54,075 nucleotides of DNA from Verrucomicrobiota bacterium (GCA_021733835.1 JAIPKD010000012.1:1-54075), one strand, 5' to 3'; shown: positions 25,879 through 35,473, counted from the first letter of the stretch. Numbers and translations: made by a program. The notes: generated by a model not told the origin, from the letters alone.

Positions 25879-26988
25879 ATGGAGACACTGAAACAGATAT
25901 TCGTATACCTGATTATAGCGTCCGTACTGGCGCCTGCGTCCAATGCCGGTGTTAGGATCAAGGACCTAACTATGGTAATGGGCGCACGCGAGAATCAACT
26001 GATAGGTTACGGTATTGTTTCCGGCCTTGCCGGGGACGGCGATAAGAACATAGTGTTCACATTTCAGGGCATAGCGAACATGCTTCAGCGGTTCGACGTA
26101 TCGGTCCCGCCTTCTACGATGTCCGCCAAAAACGCCGCGGCGGTAATGGTAACCGCGGAGATTCCGGCCTTCTCCAAATCCGGCGCGCGGCTGGATGTAA
26201 CTGTCTCGGCGGTCGGTGACGCGAAATCGCTTCAGGGCGGTGTTCTCCTGCAGACTCCATTGATCGGCGCCGACGGCAAGGTGTACGCGGTGGCGCAAGG
26301 CCCGATAGCTGTCGGCGGATTCTCGGCCGGCACCGGCGGGGGCGGCGGGGCCAGCGTTCAAAAAAATCATCCGACGACCGGACAGATAATCGGTGGTGCG
26401 CTTGTCGAGCGCGAGATTCCGTCCACGATAGTACGCGGCGATTACATAGAGCTGTTGTTGAGGGAACCTGACTTTACGACTGCAGCGCGCATGGCCGAGG
26501 CGATAAGCGGCAAATTCGACGGCTCGGCCAAGGCAATGGACTCGGCAACGGTTCGGGTTACTATCCCGGATATTCTCAAGGATTCAATCGTGGAATTCAT
26601 CGCCCGCGTGGAATCGGTCGAGGTGATTCCGGACGTACCGGCGCGCATAGTAATAAATGAGCGCACAGGTACCGTGGTGGCGAATTCGCGTATTCAGATA
26701 TCCAATTGCGCCGTATCCCACGGGAACCTGACTATCAGCGTGGCGTCTACTCTAGATGTGTCACAACCGTCACCGCTGAGCCAGACGGGTCAAACCGCGG
26801 TTACACCGCGTACCGAGACGTCGGTGACCGAAAGTAATACCGCGATGGTCTCGTTGCCGAAAATGCCGACCATCGACGAAGTTGCGAAGGGGTTGAACAC
26901 GCTTGGTGTGACCCCTCGTGATATGATGGCGATTTTCCAAGCGATGAAACAGGCCGGCGCATTGCAGGCCGAATTGATATTGCGTTGA
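25879..26988 (+). CDS. flgI: Flagellar P-ring protein FlgI
   Basis: 369 residues from the ATG at 25879; the longer open frame upstream lies within flgH. A signal peptide (residues 5-25) leads to RIKDLTMVMGARENQLIGYG and IVSGLAGDGDK, the diagnostic FlgI opening. Other motifs include SKNAAAVMVTAEIPAF-like (AKNAAAVMVTAEIPAF) and a C-terminal LNTLGVTPRDMMAIFQAMKQ. Forms the periplasmic P ring with help from FlgA. Confidence 0.97.
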   Translation: METLKQIFVYLIIASVLAPASNAGVRIKDLTMVMGARENQLIGYGIVSGLAGDGDKNIVFTFQGIANMLQRFDVSVPPSTMSAKNAAAVMVTAEIPAFSKSGARLDVTVSAVGDAKSLQGGVLLQTPLIGADGKVYAVAQGPIAVGGFSAGTGGGGGASVQKNHPTTGQIIGGALVEREIPSTIVRGDYIELLLREPDFTTAARMAEAISGKFDGSAKAMDSATVRVTIPDILKDSIVEFIARVESVEVIPDVPARIVINERTGTVVANSRIQISNCAVSHGNLTISVASTLDVSQPSPLSQTGQTAVTPRTETSVTESNTAMVSLPKMPTIDEVAKGLNTLGVTPRDMMAIFQAMKQAGALQAELILR

Positions 26989-26989
26989 T

Positions 26990-27361
26990 ATGGAAATACA
27001 ACCGATGATCCCTCAAGCCGATACCGCGAGCCTGCGATTGTATGAATTGAAAAACAATCCGCACCTCAGCGAGAAAGAGAAAATCGAGGAGCTCGGCAAG
27101 CAGTTCGAGGCCTTGTTGTTGCGTCAAGTATTACGCGAGACGTATAAGCCGGTTATACCGACTATGTTCAACCAGGATTCCACCTCCAACTCGATTTATC
27201 GTGACTTAATGATCAAGCGCATGGCCGATGAGATCACTCGCTCCGGTTCCCTCCAGATATCGGAAAGTATTCAGTCGCAGTTATTGCATCAAGCGCAGGA
27301 GGCGAGGTCCGACGAGCCGCTTGCCGAGGCCGAAACGGAATCGAAACAGCACAATCCATGA
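26990..27361 (+). CDS. flgJ: FlgJ-type rod-binding protein, no muramidase domain
   Basis: 123 residues, corresponding to the N-terminal rod-binding domain only: LGKQFEALLLRQVLRETYKP and SIYRDLMIKRMADEITRSGS. The peptidoglycan hydrolase domain of gammaproteobacterial FlgJ is missing, as in many other phyla, so wall penetration needs another enzyme. It starts one base after flgI and overlaps flgN by an ATGA. Confidence 0.9.
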   Translation: MEIQPMIPQADTASLRLYELKNNPHLSEKEKIEELGKQFEALLLRQVLRETYKPVIPTMFNQDSTSNSIYRDLMIKRMADEITRSGSLQISESIQSQLLHQAQEARSDEPLAEAETESKQHNP

Positions 27362-27855
27362 TTGAGAATATCGAGAAACTAATCGACGCCCTCAGAGAAG
27401 AGCTCAAGCAGTACGGCGAAATGCTTGCATTGCTCGATCATCAGCAGGAGTTTGTGGTGGCGCGCGCCGCCGATGACGTCCTGCGCACAGTTGCCTCTAT
27501 TAACGCCCAAAGCGGCGTGATCGAAGACGCGCGCTCACATAGGGAGCTATGCAAGGCGGAATTGAGCGACAGACTTGGTCTGGACAGCGAAGCCGCATTT
27601 TCGAGAATTATTGAGGTTGTCCCCGAACATTACCGGCCGTTGTTGAATGCGCTTATCGACGAAAACAACGACCTCGTCGCGAGGATTCAACGCCGGGCAC
27701 GGCAGAACCATACGCTGTTAATGCGTTCACTGGAGATGATGCAATCCTTTTTGTCCAATGTCTTCCAAAGCCGGAAGTCGACGCTTTACGGGGCATCCGG
27801 TGAGTTATCCGATATTCAACAGGCGTCCCGGGCCATTTACGAGGCAATGGGATAA
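27358..27855 (+). CDS. flgN: FlgN-like chaperone for FlgK/FlgL
   Basis: 165 residues, all-helical. The N-terminal half (IEKLIDALREELKQYGEMLA, LLDHQQEFVV) and the C-terminal region (LMRSLEMMQSFLSNVFQSRK, STLYGASGEL) resemble FlgN, which escorts the hook-filament junction proteins to the export gate. Position immediately before flgK and flgL supports the call; sequence conservation in this family is low. Confidence 0.83.
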   Translation: MIENIEKLIDALREELKQYGEMLALLDHQQEFVVARAADDVLRTVASINAQSGVIEDARSHRELCKAELSDRLGLDSEAAFSRIIEVVPEHYRPLLNALIDENNDLVARIQRRARQNHTLLMRSLEMMQSFLSNVFQSRKSTLYGASGELSDIQQASRAIYEAMG

Positions 27856-27868
27856 TTACATAAGCGGC

Positions 27869-29281
27869 ATGATAAGTTTATTCGGAACACTTAACATGGG
27901 TCATCAGGCGCTCCAGGCGCAAAGACAAGGAGTGCAGGTGACAGGGCATAATATATCGAACGTGAATAACCCCGCTTACGCGCGTCAGAGGCTTGTGCAG
28001 CAGGCGTCGTCGATCAACCTGTTACAGGGCGCGCAGGGGATGGGTGTCGATGTGTCCGGGATCGCTCAACTCCGAAGCGGCTTTCTGGATTCGCAGGTGG
28101 TCACCGAGACCGGACGCATGGGGGCGTTCGAGGCCGCTCAGGAATTCCTCGAGTTCACACAAACCGAGCTCGGCCGCTTCTTCGAAAACAATAGTGTCGC
28201 GTCTTCGGATTCAGCCTCCGGCGGCGGCGGTTTGGCGGGCGACCTGGATGGACTATTCAACGCATTTCACGAAGTCTCCTTGAACCCGTCATCGCTTTCC
28301 AACCGCAGGAGCGCAGTCAACGCCGCCGAGCGTCTCGCCGAGAAACTGAACACAACGGATGAACGGTTGAAGAGCATTAAGTCTTCTTTAGGTCTGGGCC
28401 TGGAAAATGACGTTGAGAGCGCGAATAAGTTGCTCGGTGAAATAGCGGAATTGAATATCCGCATTTCACGCGCCGAGAACAACGGCGCCGGGACGGCGAA
28501 TGATCTCCGGGACACGCGTCAGGGTAAGCTGGAGGAGTTGGGCGCAATTGCCGGTGTGACCACCGTCGACCAAACCGATGGTATGATCGGTGTCCGCATC
28601 GGCGGTGAAGACATGGTAGTGCGCGGGCAAGTGGCGGACTCACTGGAAACCTACGCCGACGCCGGCGGCGAACTCCGCGTCCGCACGGCGCAATCGCAAT
28701 CGGTCATAGACGCGCCCGGCGGACGGATTCAGGGCGCGTTGGCGGCCCGCGACGAGGTGATAACGCCGCTCACGGAATCGCTTGACGAGCTTGCCGCGAC
28801 TTTGGTTTCGAAGGTGAATGAGATTCACGCAGGCGGGTATACGCTCGATGGAACTACAGGCAGAGCGCTGTTCAACGGCTCGGGCGCCTCCGATATAGCG
28901 ATAAACCCGGAACTGCTGGATGACCCCTCCCTGTTCCAAGCCGCCGGCGCCCCGGGAGAAGCCGGCAACAACGCCGTCGTACTGCAATTGGCGCAGCTTC
29001 AGGACGCGGAACTGACGGAATTGAATGGGCAGACGTTCAACCAACGACTCAACGAAGTTGTCACCGCATTCGGTGAAGAAGTGGACGGAATCAACTTGGG
29101 GCTGGAGGATCAACAAAAACTGGTTTCCATGTTGAAGAATCAGCGCGATTCGGTCAGCGGCGTCTCCCTGGATGAGGAAGTAACGTCGATGGTCAAGTTT
29201 CAGAAGGCCTATGAGGCCTCGGCCAAGTTCATGGGCGTAATCGATGAGATGCTGCAAACAGTGTTGAGTTTGAAACGTTAA
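27869..29281 (+). CDS. flgK: Hook-filament junction protein FlgK (HAP1)
   Basis: 470 residues from the ATG at 27869; the longer frame upstream runs through flgN. The N-terminus ISLFGTLNMGHQALQAQRQG then VTGHNISNVNNPAYARQRLV is canonical, and the C-terminus VSGVSLDEEVTSMVKFQKAY then EASAKFMGVIDEMLQTVLSL closes the axial fold. A Gly-rich SGGGGLAGDLDGL stretch is near residue 115. FlgK joins hook and filament; it is followed 30 bp later by flgL. Confidence 0.96.
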   Translation: MISLFGTLNMGHQALQAQRQGVQVTGHNISNVNNPAYARQRLVQQASSINLLQGAQGMGVDVSGIAQLRSGFLDSQVVTETGRMGAFEAAQEFLEFTQTELGRFFENNSVASSDSASGGGGLAGDLDGLFNAFHEVSLNPSSLSNRRSAVNAAERLAEKLNTTDERLKSIKSSLGLGLENDVESANKLLGEIAELNIRISRAENNGAGTANDLRDTRQGKLEELGAIAGVTTVDQTDGMIGVRIGGEDMVVRGQVADSLETYADAGGELRVRTAQSQSVIDAPGGRIQGALAARDEVITPLTESLDELAATLVSKVNEIHAGGYTLDGTTGRALFNGSGASDIAINPELLDDPSLFQAAGAPGEAGNNAVVLQLAQLQDAELTELNGQTFNQRLNEVVTAFGEEVDGINLGLEDQQKLVSMLKNQRDSVSGVSLDEEVTSMVKFQKAYEASAKFMGVIDEMLQTVLSLKR

Positions 29282-29311
29282 AAGGAAGTAACAGGTTAAA
29301 AAAGGATTTTT

Positions 29312-30250
29312 ATGCGAGTCACATCCAATACACTGCCGGACATGATGGGGATGCAACTGAACCGGCTTGCCGCCAAGCAGTATGATCTGCAAGAACAGGC
29401 CGCAACCGGAAGAAAACTCCGGGAGCTTAAGGATGATCCCTCGGCCGCATTACGTGTGCTGGAAATGCAGCATGAATCACGGAAGATTAGCAGATACGGC
29501 GAGAATATCGCGTTGCTTAAAGAACAGGCCACGGTTTCATTCCAGTCGCTGCGCTCAATTCAACAAATTATCGACCGCGCCTCGGAGTTAGCGACAATGA
29601 CCGACGGGACACGGTCTGAGAGCGAGCTTGAGGCTTTCAGACAAGAAGTGACGCAATTGATCGAGGAAGGTGTACAGGTATTGAATGCCGAGCATCGTGG
29701 AAGTTACCTTTTTGGCGGAACAATAACCGATTCGCCGCCGTTTAGTTTGGTAAAGAATCCGGATACTGGACTGGTTACCGAGGTCGACTACAGCGGTAAT
29801 TCAGACGTTTCCGAGGCGGAGATAGACAACGGCGTTACCGTAACAAGCCTTGTCCCCGGCGAGAACTCGACCGGCTCGGGCCGGCGCGGTGTGGTGTACG
29901 ACACCAGAACCGGCGCGGATATCTTCGGGCACCTTATCGACTTACAGAATCATCTCGATGCCGGCGATTATGAATCGGTGGTATCTACCGACGCGGCCAA
30001 TATCCGGAAGGACGAAGATAATATCCTGTTCCACGTGGCATCCAACGGCGTGTTTCAGTCCAAGCTGGAAACAGCCGGTGCAGCCTCGAAGAGCCGTTCC
30101 GAAACGGTCACACAAATGATATCTAAGGACGCCGACGCCGATCTTGCGCAAGTACTGGTGAAGTTCAACCAAGCCCAGAACGCATACCAGGCGGCCCTGC
30201 AAACAAGCTCGCGGTTGATGGGCCTTTCACTTTTCGATTATCTCAGATAA
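29312..30250 (+). CDS. flgL: Hook-filament junction protein FlgL (HAP3)
   Basis: 312 residues. The N-terminus MRVTSNTLPDMMGMQLNRLA, AAKQYDLQEQAATGRKLREL is flagellin-like and specific to FlgL; GSYLFGGTITDSPPF is the FlgL F-G-G motif, and the C-terminus ADADLAQVLVKFNQAQNAYQ, AALQTSSRLMGLSLFDYLR is canonical. AAAGGA precedes the ATG. It is the last flagellar gene here; no filament gene follows, only repeats. Confidence 0.95.
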   Translation: MRVTSNTLPDMMGMQLNRLAAKQYDLQEQAATGRKLRELKDDPSAALRVLEMQHESRKISRYGENIALLKEQATVSFQSLRSIQQIIDRASELATMTDGTRSESELEAFRQEVTQLIEEGVQVLNAEHRGSYLFGGTITDSPPFSLVKNPDTGLVTEVDYSGNSDVSEAEIDNGVTVTSLVPGENSTGSGRRGVVYDTRTGADIFGHLIDLQNHLDAGDYESVVSTDAANIRKDEDNILFHVASNGVFQSKLETAGAASKSRSETVTQMISKDADADLAQVLVKFNQAQNAYQAALQTSSRLMGLSLFDYLR

Positions 30251-30471
30251 TCGCCCGTATCGTACCGGTCTTTTATGGATATGCTGCGTGTATGGGGACG
30301 AGACCAAAGCACGAAGCACGAATATCGAAATCCTTCGAATTTATTCCTCTCATACACGTTCGCGTTCACGATTCCTGTGATTTCCGTGGTCGGTTTCGGA
30401 TTTTCGTGCTTGGGATTTCGAATTTATTAATCCGGACGTGTACGCGAACGTGAACGTGAACGGGAGAGGCA

Positions 30472-30690
30472 CGGAGCGCGGCTGTGTCCGAAGGATCAGC
30501 CGCAGCGGCTTCAAAAGCTATGCCCTCACCCGATTACAAAACGTCTGCGCCTTTCAGAATCCCGTTAGGGATGAAATATTTACCATGGAGAGAATTAAGG
30601 ACAAGAAGGAGGAAATATTACGTCCCTAAAGGGACTGATGGATTTGTGTGGCAAGTGTGGCTATAAATATTTTGCCCCTAACGGAGCAAG
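30472..30690 (+). repeat. Composite REP-like repeat, forward copy
   Basis: A 42-bp REP-like hairpin (30472-30513; stem GCGGCTG/CAGCCGC) is followed, after a 34-bp spacer, by about 143 bp that carries three short palindromes (CCCGTTAGGG, GTCCCTAAAGGGAC, CCCCTAACGG). The whole unit recurs in reverse at 40941-41150. The flanking gene-free stretch 30251-30832 also holds a direct repeat TTCGAATTTATT (near 30333 and 30417), inverted GTTCGCGTTCAC/GTGAACGTGAAC arms (about 30357 and 30448), and inverted AGCTGTTGAGC/GCTCAACAGCT (about 30733 and 30787). I see no gene in it. Confidence 0.8.
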
Positions 30691-30832
30691 ACATGAACAA
30701 TCTCTAGCCAAGTGCGTGAAGGGACGCAGGTTAAGCTGTTGAGCATGCGTTTTCCAACCACTTCCAATCCTTACCCAATTCCTAATCACAGCTCAACAGC
30801 TTGATACGGTGGTTTGATTTATGTTGAGAACA

Positions 30833-31363
30833 TTAGGATAGGGCCGCTTTTTCTCTGTCCAGCAGTAGATTTTTCCAGCGACTGCCGGCTGAAAAGCCGC
30901 CGGATGCTCCGTCTGCGCGAACAACACGATGGCATGGTATGAGGAGGGGGATAGGATTCGCGCCGCAGGCGGAACCGATCGCCCTAGTCGCCGTGGGTTT
31001 GCCGATGGACGCGGCCAGTTGTGCGTATGTGATTGTTGTGCCGGGGGGTATTCTCATAAGCACATGCCATACCATCAGCTGAAACGCCGTCGCGCCTCTC
31101 AGATCGAGCGGCGGTATCGAGTCCGGTTTCAGGCCGTGAAGTATGCGCCTTATGGCGGCGTCCGTCTGTTTTTTCCATTCGAGTGTTTGATGGGATTCGT
31201 TACCGCCGGAAAAGCTGGTCGGCTCATACCCTGGAAACCGTAATTCCGCCAAGCCGGCATTCGAAAAGCACGAGCTGAATGTGCCGTCGTCGGTAACCAC
31301 CGGAAGCCATGCCGCCCTGGCGGTGCGCCGTGCAGCTTCGAGCGCCTTTTCTTTAGCGTTCAT
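30833..31363 (-). CDS. ogt: Methylated-DNA-protein cysteine methyltransferase (Ogt-like)
   Basis: 176 residues from the ATG at 31361-31363. The active-site motif IPCHRVVRADG with the alkyl-accepting Cys, preceded by MRIPPGTTITYAQLAASIGK and followed by GGFSAGSRWKNLLLDRE, identifies the O6-alkylguanine-DNA alkyltransferase family. It repairs O6-methylguanine by irreversible transfer to its own Cys. The open frame continues 68 codons upstream into the next gene, but that part is not conserved-looking. Last gene of a three-gene minus-strand unit. Confidence 0.93.
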   Translation of the reverse strand: MNAKEKALEAARRTARAAWLPVVTDDGTFSSCFSNAGLAELRFPGYEPTSFSGGNESHQTLEWKKQTDAAIRRILHGLKPDSIPPLDLRGATAFQLMVWHVLMRIPPGTTITYAQLAASIGKPTATRAIGSACGANPIPLLIPCHRVVRADGASGGFSAGSRWKNLLLDREKAALS

Positions 31364-31368
31364 CGGTG

Positions 31369-31872
31369 TTATCTCATGGTGAAGAATGCGAATATCCCGT
31401 AAAGGACTACGACGAAGATAAGTACAAGGACGATGAACCGGTTTCTGGCCACGCGCGATTCGTATCTCAGCGGCCGGAGTCCCTGAATACTGCCTGCGGC
31501 GAGGAAGCTGACGAGTTGCGGATTGCTGGGGCGCGTATCTCTGAAGAGGTTTTTCAACCGTCGCCATGCGTTGAACGGGTCGAATTTCCTGACGCCGCGG
31601 TGATTGAAGTGAGCCGGAGTATTTTCTGAATTAAGATTTCGGACACGGTCTGAGTTCACGTGTTCGAAAATGAAGTCTTCTTGCGGTGGATAGGGTGTAC
31701 TCTGCGGGCGACTTCGGTAGTCCGTTCCGGTTTGTGTCCTCTGCGGCGTGCGACTGCCGTTGTGCAGTTCCAGACTGAGTTGTTTGATTCGGGCGTGGAC
31801 TTCGGTCAGTCTGGACTTAATCTCCTTCTCACGTTTTTCCAATGGATCGTTTTTCTTACGGCGGATACCCAT
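31369..31872 (-). CDS. Hypothetical tail-anchored protein
   Basis: 167 residues, family not recognised. Residues 8-38 form a charged helix (DPLEKREKEIKSRLTEVHAR), the middle is Pro/Thr/Arg-rich and likely disordered, and one hydrophobic segment close to the C-terminus (about residues 144-164, FIVLVLIFVVVLYGIFAFF) would anchor it with most of the protein in the cytoplasm. It lies 11 bp after the coiled-coil gene at 31884-32576 and 5 bp before ogt, so co-transcription is likely. Confidence 0.7.
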   Translation of the reverse strand: MGIRRKKNDPLEKREKEIKSRLTEVHARIKQLSLELHNGSRTPQRTQTGTDYRSRPQSTPYPPQEDFIFEHVNSDRVRNLNSENTPAHFNHRGVRKFDPFNAWRRLKNLFRDTRPSNPQLVSFLAAGSIQGLRPLRYESRVARNRFIVLVLIFVVVLYGIFAFFTMR

Positions 31873-31883
31873 CTTAAATTTGA

Positions 31884-32576
31884 TTATCCTTGCAGCACGA
31901 ATATGAGCATGACGATGAAGGCGGCCAAGGCCGCCGCCGCCAACGGCCAGGTGAGGGCGAACCCGATCTTACACAATCCCTTGAAGGACATTTCCTGGAG
32001 TTGTTCCAATAAAGGTTTTTCGTGTAGTTTTTCACGGCCCGGAGTATTTTCGCCGGAGCCGCTGAGAAAGTCCCATTTAAGCTGTGCGGCGTTCCACTCC
32101 ATACGCGCGTTTTCTATAGTCGTCAGCGCCTTGGTCAGCTCCTCTTCATAATTTTCTTTGGTCCACATCTCCTCGTGGATGGCGGATACTTTCGCCTTGG
32201 CTTCACGCAGGGCTGCAAGTGTTTTCGACATCTGCTCTGCGGCTTGGCGTGAGCGGAACTCGGATTCTTCGAGTATCCCAATACCGCGGACGAGGTGCTC
32301 GTTCATTTCTTGCCGACCGGTTTGGAACTCGGCCTGGCGCCGCCGCGATTCTTCCAGGGCGATGCGCTGACGTTCCAATTCCTCCTGCTCCTGTTGGAGC
32401 GCGGCCAATTGCGCCTGCGCTTCCGAGACCTTCTTGTTTAATTCCTCCCGGGTCGGCGCGTGCGAGGCGGTCGCCGATGGTTGGTGTTCCTTTACCGCTT
32501 GCGCAGACGGGGACATGCCCTTCTGCGTTTGGTAATCGGTATCAACAAAATCCGAATCGTCGTAGTATCCAGCCAT
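31884..32576 (-). CDS. Coiled-coil membrane-anchored protein
   Basis: 230 residues, family not recognised. A polar, Asp/Tyr-rich N-terminus is followed by a long coiled coil (about residues 43-160, e.g. LAALQQEQEELERQRIALEE) and a single C-terminal hydrophobic helix (about 207-228). Same topology as the tail-anchored protein encoded next, with which it probably works. Function unknown. Confidence 0.72.
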   Translation of the reverse strand: MAGYYDDSDFVDTDYQTQKGMSPSAQAVKEHQPSATASHAPTREELNKKVSEAQAQLAALQQEQEELERQRIALEESRRRQAEFQTGRQEMNEHLVRGIGILEESEFRSRQAAEQMSKTLAALREAKAKVSAIHEEMWTKENYEEELTKALTTIENARMEWNAAQLKWDFLSGSGENTPGREKLHEKPLLEQLQEMSFKGLCKIGFALTWPLAAAALAAFIVMLIFVLQG

Positions 32577-32628
32577 GGCTTTATTATATAAATTAATCCG
32601 TGTGTGTAAAGGACGTGCTTGATTTTAT

Positions 32629-32654
32629 CGCCGATCATACACGTCTGATCGGCG
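32629..32654. other. Perfect 9-bp stem-loop between minus-strand genes
   Basis: CGCCGATCA (32629-32637) and TGATCGGCG (32646-32654) form a perfect stem with an 8-nt loop in the gap between the FG-GAP gene and the coiled-coil gene. Neither strand has a U-run right after the stem, so it is not a standard terminator. It could mark a processing site or a factor-dependent end. Confidence 0.45.
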
Positions 32655-32670
32655 AAGACGCACTTAATGT

Positions 32671-35001
32671 CTATTTCCGAGGATATAACAATATCCGGTC
32701 GTGTACGACTATGGCCAGATCATTCTTGTCGTCACCCGTCAAATCGGAGATAAGCATTTCGCGCGGTTCATACGCCGTACCCTGCATATTACTGCGATAG
32801 GAACGTTCTTCAAAGACCTTCCAGCGCGCGCCTTTGACGAGTGAATCCGGCGGCACGAAAGAGAGTATCTCCATGGCGTGTTCGGAGGTTTCGATGAAAA
32901 CAAGGTCTTGTATACCGTCGGAATTAAGATCGCCCGAGGTGACGTCGAGGAGGTGACCGTTGGATATAGGCGATTCGTAGCCGCAGAGATCGGATACGCT
33001 CCATGTCTTTCCGCCGAGGGGCATTAACGCAATCGAGTTTAATCCGGCGAATGCAATGCAGGAATCGTTGTTCGTCCCCGCCCTGATTGTATCGAGGTAA
33101 TCGAAGTCACTGACCGGTAATACGAGGTTCTTTTTCACCTGCCAGATACCGGCGTCGTCTTTTTCGCAGACCGATAGGGACTTGGTCGCGGAATCCAACA
33201 GGCAGAGATACGATTCCGAGTTGGTACCGCCGGGGATTGAAGTGATTGCGGCGATCTTCGAATTGTCGTATGCGCCGTTTATCTGGGTCTTGACGTGAAA
33301 CGTCCAGTTGGTCTGTTCCGTGTCTGTTTTCGAGTTTATTTCGGGCTTGACGGTGAGTGCGCGGACGAAGTTTTCCCTTGCCAGGAGCAGCTCAGGTTTG
33401 CCGTCGGCGTCGATATCGGCCGTTTCCGCCCATGGATTCTGTAATCCGCCGGCTGGGGGGCTGATATCGAATTCGCGGAATTCACCGGATTCCTGGAGGA
33501 GGATTTTGATCTTTTCATAGGGCGTGAGGATGACGATATCGTTTTGCCCGTCTTGGTTTACGTCGTGGATGAATGTGGAATTCGGGTTGGAACGGTACGA
33601 TTCATCTAGTGGTTTTTCGAAAAGTTTACCTTTCGGGCCTTGTATGACGGCGTATCGCCGGTTATCGCGTTCGATGATTACGCAGAGGGCATCGGGTTTA
33701 TCGGCGAAGACTTGCCCTGTTGCAATGGATAGCGGGCGGCCGTCGATCCAGACATTCTCCGGGAACGGCATGGCGTTATTCTCGCGTGGTGTTACTATGC
33801 CCAGACGGTTTTCGTCTTTGCTAAGGAGAAAGAGTTCGCGTACGCCATCGGCATCCCAGTCGGCGGACTTTATCTCACTGATCCCGGTGAGGCTCGGGTA
33901 TTTCTTGCCGCGGGGCAATGAGCCGTCCTGTTGTTGGATAAATACCGTTACTTGTCCGCTGTCCGGCTCGGCGACAATGAGGTCGTCAAGCAGGTCGTTG
34001 TTCAGGTCTATCCAGCAAGTGCCGCGTTGTGCCTTCGATGTTCTGGTAAGCGGTGTTACCTGGAATTGCCCCATCTGAATCCCGTTTATCGGTTTGTCGG
34101 ATGATTCGAGGGAGAAGTGTATAAGCTCCGCGCGTCCGGATTTCCGCGCAATGGTCATGACTTCAGGGGGCGCCTGTCCGTCCAGGTTGCGCGCCATAAA
34201 TGATCGGATAAGCGGGTACTCAAGGTATATTTCCGGGCCGAGTCTGCCGTTTTCGCCTTGGAGACGCATGCGGAAGGGGTATTGGCTGTCCCAGTTTACC
34301 AGGAGCAGGTCGTTGTGTTCGTCATCGTTGATATCGAGTACTTGGATGATGTTTACTTTGCCGGTAAACGCCAGTTTTTCCGGTTCGCCCATAGCGTGGT
34401 CATCGCTCTGTTTTAGGCAGTAAATCCATTTTTCGCCCAGGAGGAACAGGTCGGTCAGGCCGTCATCGTTTATGTCTCCCGTGATTAGCGCGTTTTGATT
34501 GAGTAGTCCATCACTGATCGGTTGCCGGATGGGCGATTCCCAGGCCTTACCGTTTTTATTCGGGAGAATTATCAGTTCCTTCGGTTCACCGTAATAAGCG
34601 AGGTCGGGCAGGCCGTCGTTATTGAAATCGCCGGTTACGAGACTGGCGATCCGCTTCTCGGATGCGATGGATTCTATCTTGAACCTGGCGTCTGGGGGGA
34701 GTTTATTTATATCCTCGTTTGTCCAGGATTCAGCGGGCTCGGCATTGGTTTTGCCGGTGCGGTTATAGAGGATATTGATTTTCGACCGCCTATTATTTGC
34801 GATGATCAGGTCGTTCAAGCCGTCACCGTCTAGATCGGCGCTTCGTAATTGTCCGATCTGTTGGTCTATCGGGAATATTTCAACGCCAGTGAATGCAAAG
34901 GGTTCAACGGAGTTATCGGGCTCTGCGCTAAATGCCGTTAAGCCTAATAAACCCGCGATGAAAATTGCGATAACCCGCCGGTCTGTTCTTCCTGTTTTCA
35001 T
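32671..35001 (-). CDS. Secreted FG-GAP/VCBS repeat protein
   Basis: 776 residues from the ATG at 34999-35001, chosen because it begins a clean signal peptide (MKTGRTDRRVIAIFIAGLLG...FSA); the longer frame runs back into the yjbQ-like gene. The mature part contains many D-x-[DN]-x-D-G-x-x-D-L calcium-binding repeats typical of integrin-like beta-propellers, for example DLDGDGLNDLIIANN, DINDDGLTDLFLLG and DWDADGVRELFLLS. It is probably an exported or surface protein; the ligand is unknown. It follows the yjbQ-like gene by 34 bp. Confidence 0.85.
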   Translation of the reverse strand: MKTGRTDRRVIAIFIAGLLGLTAFSAEPDNSVEPFAFTGVEIFPIDQQIGQLRSADLDGDGLNDLIIANNRRSKINILYNRTGKTNAEPAESWTNEDINKLPPDARFKIESIASEKRIASLVTGDFNNDGLPDLAYYGEPKELIILPNKNGKAWESPIRQPISDGLLNQNALITGDINDDGLTDLFLLGEKWIYCLKQSDDHAMGEPEKLAFTGKVNIIQVLDINDDEHNDLLLVNWDSQYPFRMRLQGENGRLGPEIYLEYPLIRSFMARNLDGQAPPEVMTIARKSGRAELIHFSLESSDKPINGIQMGQFQVTPLTRTSKAQRGTCWIDLNNDLLDDLIVAEPDSGQVTVFIQQQDGSLPRGKKYPSLTGISEIKSADWDADGVRELFLLSKDENRLGIVTPRENNAMPFPENVWIDGRPLSIATGQVFADKPDALCVIIERDNRRYAVIQGPKGKLFEKPLDESYRSNPNSTFIHDVNQDGQNDIVILTPYEKIKILLQESGEFREFDISPPAGGLQNPWAETADIDADGKPELLLARENFVRALTVKPEINSKTDTEQTNWTFHVKTQINGAYDNSKIAAITSIPGGTNSESYLCLLDSATKSLSVCEKDDAGIWQVKKNLVLPVSDFDYLDTIRAGTNNDSCIAFAGLNSIALMPLGGKTWSVSDLCGYESPISNGHLLDVTSGDLNSDGIQDLVFIETSEHAMEILSFVPPDSLVKGARWKVFEERSYRSNMQGTAYEPREMLISDLTGDDKNDLAIVVHDRILLYPRK

Positions 35002-35035
35002 TTCTTGCAGTGCTTGTTTGGTTTTGGACTTCAAC

Positions 35036-35473
35036 TCATTTATCGCCGTCTTGTTCACCCAGTATATGAACGACGATATTCCTGTATTGCCCGTCCGTTC
35101 TATGTTCGTAAACGTAGACACCCTGCCACGTGCCGAGCGCCAGACGTCCGCCGGAAACCGGTATGCTTACCTGCGGAGACGTCAACGCCGAGCGTACGTG
35201 CGCCGGCATGTCATCGGTACCTTCAATCGTATGACGAAATATCGGATCACCATCGGGAACCAGTCTGGAAAAGAACCTCTCCAAATCACGGCGCACCTCC
35301 GGGTCGGCGTTCTCTTGGATCACCAGCGACGCCGAGGTATGCCTCACGAGCGCCGTGACAAGTCCACGCTCTATCCCTGTCTCGCCGACCAACTGTTCAA
35401 GCTTGGGCGTGATCTCGTAAAACCCTCTCTTCGATGTCCTTAAACTGATGTTTTTGATTACCTGTTCCAACAT
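35036..35473 (-). CDS. YjbQ/UPF0047 family protein
   Basis: 145 residues, full length for the family. Motifs are HTSASLVIQENADPEV, DGDPIFRHTIEGTDDMPAH and GRLALGTWQGVYVYEHR, with the conserved His and Asp/Glu residues. Members are small trimeric proteins, and E. coli YjbQ has weak thiamine-phosphate synthase activity; the physiological role is uncertain. It starts a minus-strand pair with the FG-GAP gene. The 233 bp to the divergent gene at 35707 contains no other gene and presumably the two promoters. Confidence 0.93.
   Translation of the reverse strand: MLEQVIKNISLRTSKRGFYEITPKLEQLVGETGIERGLVTALVRHTSASLVIQENADPEVRRDLERFFSRLVPDGDPIFRHTIEGTDDMPAHVRSALTSPQVSIPVSGGRLALGTWQGVYVYEHRTDGQYRNIVVHILGEQDGDK

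Noticed and set aside
27758-27868. Longer flgK start within flgN
   Set aside because: FlgK begins at the conserved ISLFGTLN motif right after the ATG at 27869; the extra 37 residues come from the flgN frame.
32629-32654. Hairpin as an intrinsic terminator of the FG-GAP gene
   Set aside because: The stem is perfect but no U-run follows on either strand, so it is listed only as a stem-loop.
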